A stretch of DNA of 62,131 nucleotides from CAZJHX01 sp964545715 (GTDB taxonomy: Bacteria; Myxococcota_A; UBA9042; GCA-2863065), in the NCBI GenBank assembly GCA_964545715.1, contig CAZJHX010000057.1:1-62131 (forward strand). Direction: 5' to 3'. Positions 56,933-62,131 of this stretch are shown here, piece after piece. Both the position numbers and the translations under genes were made by a program. The notes beneath the pieces were generated by a model. It was given only the letters and a program-made list of their open reading frames with translations. It made no database searches and was not told where the DNA came from. How positions within the stretch are numbered: position 1 is the first letter of the stretch; the number at the start of each line of letters is the position of its first letter.

Positions 56933-58972
56933 ATGAGACCTGACAAAGTGCGCTTCCAAGGACGGATCATCTATCTGACGCAGGACGCGGACGCACTTCG
57001 CCAACAACTCGACGGCGAACAGCTCGCGTTCGACCCTGATCGGGCTCTCCTGAACAACATCTCCACTGACGAGATCACACCGGGCTGGGTGTGCTTTCAC
57101 TACGACGAGACGCTCGCGCGCTTTGTCCACATCGGCCTGCGCCACGGCAACATCCAAAAGGACGACTTCGTCAACGCACGACCGGCGGTGCTGGTCAGCG
57201 GCCTGTCCAAGGGCTGCGGCTCGTCGCGCGAGACCGCGCCGTACTCCGAGAAGTGGGCCGGCGTACAGCTCATCGTGGCCAAGACCATCGAGAAGATCTA
57301 CGGGCAGAACTGCCAGAACATCGGGCTGCTGACGTCTACGGATATGGGCTTGATCGAGCGCATAGAGGCGGGCGAGGAGATCCCGCTCGAAGAGTTCACC
57401 CACGGCCTGGACGCGATCGGCGCCGACATCGTGCGGTACGGGGGGCTGTTTTCGTACAACCGCGCCCGCCTGGCCGGCACCGTTGCGCCGCCTGCGGTGA
57501 CGACGCCCGCGCGGCCGATGAACGTGGCCGAGAAGATCATCGCGGCGCACGCGGTCGTCGACGCCAGCACCGGCCAGCTCGGCGTGCCGGCGGTCAAGCC
57601 GGGGGATGCGCTCTTCTGCCGCACCGACGTCCGCTTCAGTCACGAATACGTCACCCCGATGGCGGCGTCGCTGTTCAAGCGCTTCCTGGGCGACGACGCC
57701 CGCGTCACCGATCCCAACAGCGTGTACGCCTTTCGCGACCACCTGACGTTCATCTCCCAGGTCATGACTCAGAAGCACCGCGATATGGGGCTTTTGGAGG
57801 CGGCCAACGGCCTGGCCGAGACCCAGGAGCAGTTCACCCGCGAGCAGGGCGTGCGCCTCTTCGGCGAGGTCGATGACGGCGGCTCCGAGGCCATCTGCCA
57901 CAACGCCGTGCTGGAAGAGATCGGCCTGCCGGGCCAGCTGATCATCGGCAGCGACAGCCACACCTGCACGGCCGGTGCGCTGGGCGCCTTTGCTTTCGGC
58001 GTCGGCAGCACGGACATGGCCAACGCCTGGTACACCAAGGACATCCGCTGCGTCGTGCCGCAGGTCGTTCGCGTGGAGATCAACGGCACCATGCCGGGCC
58101 ACGTCAGCGCCAAAGACGTGATGCTCAAGATTCTGGCCGACCCGTACATCAAAGAGGGCAAGAGCATCGGTCAGGTGCTGGAGTTCGGTGGCGAGGGCAT
58201 CGCCGACATGAACATGGACGAGCGCGCCACGCTGGCCAACATGGCCGTCGAGGGCGGCGCCACCACGGGCATCATCGAGGCGGACGACGTCACAGTGGCC
58301 TACCTGCAGGAGCTGGGGCGCTGGGATCCCAACCTGGGCTCGACCGCGTTCTATCGCAGCGACCCGGACGCAGAGTACGTGCACCGCTTTGAGATCGACC
58401 TGGACGACCTGCGCCCGATGGTGGCGTTGCCGGGCGATCCGCGCAACGGCATCTTCCTGGACGACCTCGAGGACACCGCCGGCGGTCGCGTGAACATCGA
58501 CATCGCGTACGGCGGCTCCTGCACCGGCGGCAAGATGACCGACATGGACATGTACGCCAAGGTGCTGCAGATGGCGCTGGATCAGGGCCTCAGGGTCAAG
58601 GACGGCGTGCTGCTGTACATCCAGTTCGGGTCGCAGCTCATCAAGAAGTACGCCGAGAGCAAGGGCTACATCGAGATCTTCAAGGCGGCGGGCGCCAGCC
58701 TGATCAATCCCAGCTGCGGCGCCTGCATCCGTGCAGGCCCGGGGGTCTCCCTGGACGCCGGGCAGGTGACGGTCAGCGCGATCAACCGCAACTTCCCGGG
58801 TCGCAGCGGCCCCGGCTCGGTGTACCTGGCCAGCCCGCTGGTCGTGGCCGCCAGCGCCATCGCAGGCTATATCGTGGAGCCGCGTCGTATGCACGAGCAG
58901 GCCAAGCGCACGCAGGAGGTGCTTGAAGTGCCCCCGATTCCGGCCCCTCGCCGCTCACCCAGCGTCATCTGA
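56933..58972 (+). CDS. Aconitase-family hydratase, swivel domain first
   Basis: A 679-aa fused hydro-lyase. The N-terminal 190 residues are the swivel (LeuD-like) domain with ISTDEITPG and KGCGSSRETAP. The large LeuC-like part follows, with GSDSHTCTAGALG (about 339-351) and three iron-sulfur ligands Cys530 (GGSCTGG), Cys595 and Cys598 (NPSCGACI). The order is opposite to aconitase A and to typical LeuC plus LeuD. Swivel-first order is known in AcnB, but AcnB has a HEAT domain that is missing here. Homoaconitase-type, 3-isopropylmalate and 2-methylaconitate activities are all possible. The operon continues with a zinc-ribbon protein, a lipoprotein and an MBL hydrolase. Confidence 0.9.
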   Translation: MRPDKVRFQGRIIYLTQDADALRQQLDGEQLAFDPDRALLNNISTDEITPGWVCFHYDETLARFVHIGLRHGNIQKDDFVNARPAVLVSGLSKGCGSSRETAPYSEKWAGVQLIVAKTIEKIYGQNCQNIGLLTSTDMGLIERIEAGEEIPLEEFTHGLDAIGADIVRYGGLFSYNRARLAGTVAPPAVTTPARPMNVAEKIIAAHAVVDASTGQLGVPAVKPGDALFCRTDVRFSHEYVTPMAASLFKRFLGDDARVTDPNSVYAFRDHLTFISQVMTQKHRDMGLLEAANGLAETQEQFTREQGVRLFGEVDDGGSEAICHNAVLEEIGLPGQLIIGSDSHTCTAGALGAFAFGVGSTDMANAWYTKDIRCVVPQVVRVEINGTMPGHVSAKDVMLKILADPYIKEGKSIGQVLEFGGEGIADMNMDERATLANMAVEGGATTGIIEADDVTVAYLQELGRWDPNLGSTAFYRSDPDAEYVHRFEIDLDDLRPMVALPGDPRNGIFLDDLEDTAGGRVNIDIAYGGSCTGGKMTDMDMYAKVLQMALDQGLRVKDGVLLYIQFGSQLIKKYAESKGYIEIFKAAGASLINPSCGACIRAGPGVSLDAGQVTVSAINRNFPGRSGPGSVYLASPLVVAASAIAGYIVEPRRMHEQAKRTQEVLEVPPIPAPRRSPSVI

Positions 58973-59283
58973 GCGAGACTCTCCCGTGTCCCCGGTGCGC
59001 CGAGGACGTCCCCATCATCGACATCATGGACGGCGCCAAGCTCTGCTGGCCGTGGCGGCGGTGGGTCAGCTTTGACTGTGTCCGGTGTGGTGAAGAGTCC
59101 TATCTGATCGTCGGGTATGAGCGCGTGACCGTCGGCACCCGCGGGCGCCCGGGTACGCCCGATTTTGAGCCGGTGCGCAGTATTGAGCCTTGGGATGAGC
59201 CATACTCGTGCAAGTGGAGCTCGGGCGGTGTGCGCGTGTCTTACGGCGAGCGTCGCTGGACCATCAAGTCGGGGGACGATTGA
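58969..59283 (+). CDS. Small zinc-ribbon protein, apparent CTG start
   Basis: A 104-aa protein if initiated at CTG 58969, which overlaps the aconitase stop as CTGA, the same style as the GTGA junctions elsewhere. The frame opens at 58927 and contains no ATG, GTG or TTG before 59026. The extended N-terminus supplies CPRC, which pairs with CVRC in the ATG-started part to build a four-Cys zinc ribbon. Starting at ATG 59026 would lose the first pair and give 85 aa. The remaining domain is beta-rich with FEPVRSIEPWDEPYSCKWSS. Function unknown; it lies two bases before a lipoprotein gene. Confidence 0.7.
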   Translation: MSETLPCPRCAEDVPIIDIMDGAKLCWPWRRWVSFDCVRCGEESYLIVGYERVTVGTRGRPGTPDFEPVRSIEPWDEPYSCKWSSGGVRVSYGERRWTIKSGDD

Positions 59284-59285
59284 GC

Positions 59286-60263
59286 ATGACTGCGAGGCTG
59301 CTTTTGATCGGCGCGCTGCTTGGCGTGGCGGTCTGTGGCTGCAAGAAGAAGACGCCGGGTGGGCAGCCGGTCGCGGTCGATCCGGCACAGGGCAAGGCGG
59401 GCGGCGGCGTGATGGCCACCGAGGGCCGCGTCGACGCCTGGAAGCTCAACCTGACGCGCTACCTGAAGCAGGGCGACACCTACACTTACAAGTTCAAGCT
59501 GATGCAGTCGCTGCGGTTTCGCGCCAGCACCGGCGTGCTGAGCGGCCGGGGCAAGGACCACCTGGAGGCGCGCGGAAAAGTGACCAGCACCATCGCGCGA
59601 TCGCTGTACGGCGGGCGCATCGGTACGGAGATGGCCACCGTCGAGGACTTTCAGGTCAAGCTGAAGCTGGGCGGTCCGTGGCGCCGTCTGCGGGTGTCGG
59701 ACCACGCGCTGAAGGTGGTGCGATCGCCGGCAGTGGAGATCACCCGCATCGACGGCAACCCGCTGGGCGACACCGAGCTGCGCACGCTGGGGTTTTTGTT
59801 TCACGAGGTGGACCCGCTGCTGCCGTCCGATCAGGACATCTTCGGGCGCGAGGACAAGGTGCGGGTGGGCGACAAGTGGCAGCCCCACATGAAGCAGTTC
59901 ACGGAGCTGCTGACGATGAACACCTGCTTTCGGGTCGTGGTGCGAGACGCCAAGGGCAGCATGGCGGTGGTCGACCGCCGGCGGCAGAACGACCAGGATG
60001 GGCTGTATGCAGTGGGTACCGTGGACTTCAGCATCGACGCCTATCCCGACTACGCGCAAATGCGTGGCAGGGCCAAGGGCGTCTTCAGCGGGCATTACCC
60101 CTTCGACGACGCGGAGCTGCCGACGGCAATCACCTCGCGCGTCAGTACGACTGTAGGCGGTACCGTGCAGGATCTGTGGGGCGACCTTCAGGTCAGCGCC
60201 AATGGGGAGCACAGCCACACCGTGACCGAAATCAAACGCATCAAACCGGACGTGACACCGTGA
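59286..60263 (+). CDS. Lipoprotein of unknown function
   Basis: A 325-aa lipoprotein (AVCGC at the end of the hydrophobic segment) with a basic KKK after the Cys. The mature part is one long beta-rich domain of about 280 residues with TYTYKFKLMQSLRFR, DALKVV-type strands and MKQFTELLTMNTCFRVVV. I do not recognise a family; barrel-associated lipoproteins of this type are common in deltaproteobacteria. ATG 59286 is two bases after the zinc-ribbon gene stop. Its own stop overlaps the MBL gene start (GTGA). Operon partner of a glyoxalase II-like enzyme. Confidence 0.75.
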   Translation: MTARLLLIGALLGVAVCGCKKKTPGGQPVAVDPAQGKAGGGVMATEGRVDAWKLNLTRYLKQGDTYTYKFKLMQSLRFRASTGVLSGRGKDHLEARGKVTSTIARSLYGGRIGTEMATVEDFQVKLKLGGPWRRLRVSDHALKVVRSPAVEITRIDGNPLGDTELRTLGFLFHEVDPLLPSDQDIFGREDKVRVGDKWQPHMKQFTELLTMNTCFRVVVRDAKGSMAVVDRRRQNDQDGLYAVGTVDFSIDAYPDYAQMRGRAKGVFSGHYPFDDAELPTAITSRVSTTVGGTVQDLWGDLQVSANGEHSHTVTEIKRIKPDVTP

Positions 60264-60934
60264 GCGACATCTATTTCAAGCAGCTGCTGCTGGGCCCCAT
60301 GGAGAACTTTGTGTACGCCATCGGGTGCATGAACACGCGTGAGTGCGTTGTGATCGACCCGGCGTGGGATATCGACGGGCTGGTCGGGCAATTGGACGCC
60401 GATGACATGACGCTGAAAGGCGCGCTCGTCACGCATTATCACCCCGATCACTGCGGCGGCACCATCTTCGGCATGCAGATCAAGGGGCTGCCCGAGCTGA
60501 TGGCCACGCGACCCGTGCCGGTGTACGTCAACGAGCATGAAGCGGCGGGGGTCAAGCAGGTGACGGGCTTATCGGACTCCGATCTGAAGAAGCAGTCGTC
60601 AGGCGACAAGCTGAAGGTCGGCGACCTGGAGATCGAGTTTCTGCATACGCCGGGGCACACGCCGGGCAGTCAGTGCTTCAAGATCGGTCGCTCGCTGGTC
60701 AGCGGCGACACGCTCTTCATCCAGGGCTGCGGCCGCGTCGACCTGCCGGGCGGCGACTCCGAGGAGATGTACCGCACGCTGACCACAAAGCTGGCCACCC
60801 TGCCGGACAACACGATCTTATATCCTGGTCACAACTACGGCGGGGCGCCGCATGCGGAGATGGGCCAGGTGAAGCAGACGAATCACTACTTGAGAGTGCC
60901 GTCGCTCGACGCCTGGCGCTCGATGATGGGCTAG
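60260..60934 (+). CDS. Metallo-beta-lactamase-fold hydrolase (glyoxalase II-like)
   Basis: A 224-aa MBL-fold enzyme with the zinc motif THYHPDHCGG (about 55-64), GHTPGSQC with another ligand His, SGDTLFIQGCGRVDL with the bridging Asp, and PGHNYGGAPH with the last His. These fit a binuclear hydrolase of the hydroxyacylglutathione-hydrolase and persulfide-dioxygenase group. Iron or zinc cannot be told apart. GTG 60260 overlaps the lipoprotein stop. Last gene of the plus-strand unit starting with the aconitase-family gene. Exact substrate unknown. Confidence 0.9.
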   Translation: MSDIYFKQLLLGPMENFVYAIGCMNTRECVVIDPAWDIDGLVGQLDADDMTLKGALVTHYHPDHCGGTIFGMQIKGLPELMATRPVPVYVNEHEAAGVKQVTGLSDSDLKKQSSGDKLKVGDLEIEFLHTPGHTPGSQCFKIGRSLVSGDTLFIQGCGRVDLPGGDSEEMYRTLTTKLATLPDNTILYPGHNYGGAPHAEMGQVKQTNHYLRVPSLDAWRSMMG

Positions 60935-60952
60935 ACCGTCAGGCCCGGCAAG

Positions 60953-62131
60953 CTATTTAGCCTTGCCGACAGCCTCTGTCAGCGACTTGTGCACCCAGCT
61001 GTTGCAGGTGGGCTTGCCGTCGTCCCCGGTGCACGCTTTGACCATCGCCTCAAACGTGGCTTTGGGGGCGCCCAACGCCAGCATGGACTTCACGCCGCCG
61101 TTGCGGGCCATCCAGTTGGCTTTCTCGTCCTCGACGACGCTCTTGACCGCCTCGATGACCTCGTCGGCCTTGAAGAACTTCACCTTCTCTTTCCACGCCT
61201 TGAGGCCGCGGGAGTCGCGCTCGAAGGGCTGGAAGCTGCTCATGATGGTCCACGGCGGCACGTTCTTGCTGCGCGGCTCGGCCTTGAGGCGCTCCAGGAA
61301 GAGCTTGTAGCCCTTCTCGTTCGAGGTGTTGAAGAACGGGTACGAGAACCAGGTGTTCAGCAGGCCCTTCATGCAGCCGGCGTACAGCTTCTCGTTGGAG
61401 GTGTCGGCCGTCAGCTTCTCGTAGATGGGGATGAGCTTGTCGTCGCCCAGACCGCCTGCCCGCTCACATGCATAGGCCTGCACCTCGACGTCCTTGTCCT
61501 TGGTCATCTTCTCGATGACCTTCTCCAGACGGCCCTCGACGCCCTCGTTGAAGCTGGTGGTCAGCCAGCTGATGCACTCTTTGCGCACGACCGGCTCCTT
61601 ATGGTCGGCGTTTGCCAGCAGCATCTTGGCGATGGCCGGGTTGGACTTGCCGCGGCTGCCGACCACGTTGACCAGCTGGCGCAGGACGGCGGGGTGCTCC
61701 TCTTTGGTGATGCGCTCCATGACGACCTTCTGGGTGTCGTTGCCGGCGCCGAAGAAGGAGCTCATGAGCTGTGTCGACTTGTAGCGCACCGCCGGGTTGG
61801 CGTGGGCGATGTGCTTGCGACCCAGGCCGGACCAGATGCCGGCGGCGTCTTTGAGCGACGTCTTGGCGTTGCGGGCCTTGTTGAGGGCCTTGAGCTCGGC
61901 GCACTTCCAGTCGATGCCGCGCTCGGTGATCTTGCAGGCGGCCAGGGCCAGGACCAGCTTCTCGTACTCGGCGGGGGACAGCGCCTCGCCCTTGGTGTCG
62001 GTGGCGGCCTTGACGGCCTCGACGGCGGCGGCGCCTTTGCCGACCAGCTCGCCAACCTTGGCTGCGGGCGCTTCAGCTTTTTGCTCCTCGGCATTTGGCG
62101 CATCGGCATTGGGCTCATCGGCATTAAGCGC
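60953..62131 (-). CDS. HEAT-repeat-like protein, truncated by window end
   Basis: The reading frame runs through the window edge at 62131, so only the C-terminal 392 residues are visible; a GTG near 61789 is not the likely start because the frame continues upstream without a break. The visible part is helical. Near the edge it has an Asn/Ala/Asp/Glu-rich region (DEPNADAPNAEE). It then has repeated helix pairs with VRKECISWLTTSFNEG, VQAYACERAGGLGDD and CAELKALNKA, the layout of HEAT/armadillo-type repeats. No signal can be judged. It lies convergent with the MBL gene. Function unknown. Confidence 0.75.
   Translation of the reverse strand, partial: ALNADEPNADAPNAEEQKAEAPAAKVGELVGKGAAAVEAVKAATDTKGEALSPAEYEKLVLALAACKITERGIDWKCAELKALNKARNAKTSLKDAAGIWSGLGRKHIAHANPAVRYKSTQLMSSFFGAGNDTQKVVMERITKEEHPAVLRQLVNVVGSRGKSNPAIAKMLLANADHKEPVVRKECISWLTTSFNEGVEGRLEKVIEKMTKDKDVEVQAYACERAGGLGDDKLIPIYEKLTADTSNEKLYAGCMKGLLNTWFSYPFFNTSNEKGYKLFLERLKAEPRSKNVPPWTIMSSFQPFERDSRGLKAWKEKVKFFKADEVIEAVKSVVEDEKANWMARNGGVKSMLALGAPKATFEAMVKACTGDDGKPTCNSWVHKSLTEAVGKAK

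Noticed and set aside
56876..58894. Long minus-strand frame antisense to the aconitase-family gene, continuing into the lipoprotein at 56327-56875.
   Set aside because: The plus strand encodes a complete, motif-rich aconitase-family protein. The antisense part has no recognisable domain and arises from GC-rich codon bias. Only the 3' part from 56875 downward looks like a gene.

Overview
The window is GC-rich, almost gap-free bacterial chromosome. It holds about 50 protein-coding genes and no RNA gene, insertion sequence, phage gene or CRISPR array that I can see. The gene content points to a predatory or social deltaproteobacterium-like organism (Myxococcota or Bradymonadota; this is inference). 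It has many lipoproteins with a Cys lipobox followed by acidic Asp/Thr/Gly or Asp/Pro linkers, Cys-rich CDDGNPCT-type repeat lipoproteins, a TIGR04551-like outer-membrane barrel, a CotH/lamin-tail lipoprotein, a TIM44-like/TPM pair and an expansin-like lipoprotein. Genes are packed tightly, often with GTGA, ATGA or TGATG stop/start overlaps, and many real starts are GTG.

Layout. (1) 130-9515 is a divergent polyhydroxyalkanoate (PHA) locus. phaR, a phasin and a class III-type phaC lie on the minus strand. A seven-gene, mostly translationally coupled operon lies on the plus strand: lipoprotein, lipoprotein alpha/beta hydrolase, outer-membrane barrel, second paralogous lipoprotein, PhaE/phasin-like protein, acyl-CoA ligase and a second phaC. 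TTGC/GCAGC operator-like motifs sit in the promoters of both arms. (2) 9461-14810 (minus) holds an expansin-like lipoprotein and a three-gene unit of Cys-repeat lipoprotein, HAD phosphatase and polytopic membrane protein. (3) 14902-18621 is a 1239-aa zinc metalloprotease lipoprotein. (4) 23191-18618 (minus) is an operon of a LuxR-type response regulator, two HtrA-like proteases, a TPM-domain protein and a TIM44-like protein with two zinc ribbons. (5) 23298-32555 holds a methyltransferase, a K+ channel, an ABC exporter followed by a TMTC-like membrane glycosyltransferase, a CotH lipoprotein, a B12-binding radical SAM enzyme and a small membrane protein. (6) 32568-36873 holds secreted and lipoprotein genes, including a transglutaminase-like protein. 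(7) 36935-42616 is a metabolic operon: 5'-nucleotidase, class V aminotransferase, hisZ, purA and a nucleotidyltransferase. (8) 42622-54430 is dominated by surface proteins, including a Gly/Asp-rich lipoprotein with a somatomedin-B-like module and a 1600-aa Cys-repeat lipoprotein; a stand-alone ThrRS editing domain lies among them. (9) 54161-62131 holds an acyl-CoA dehydrogenase, a swivel-first aconitase-family fusion, a small zinc-ribbon protein, a lipoprotein, a metallo-beta-lactamase hydrolase, and the 3' part of a HEAT-repeat-like gene cut by the window end.

The best candidate for an undescribed system is the PHA locus. A PHA synthase operon under apparent PhaR control also encodes an outer-membrane barrel and three lipoproteins. 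I infer that envelope capture or hydrolysis of an ester or fatty-acid substrate is coupled to acyl-CoA activation and storage-granule synthesis. No stretch longer than 300 bases lacks a gene.
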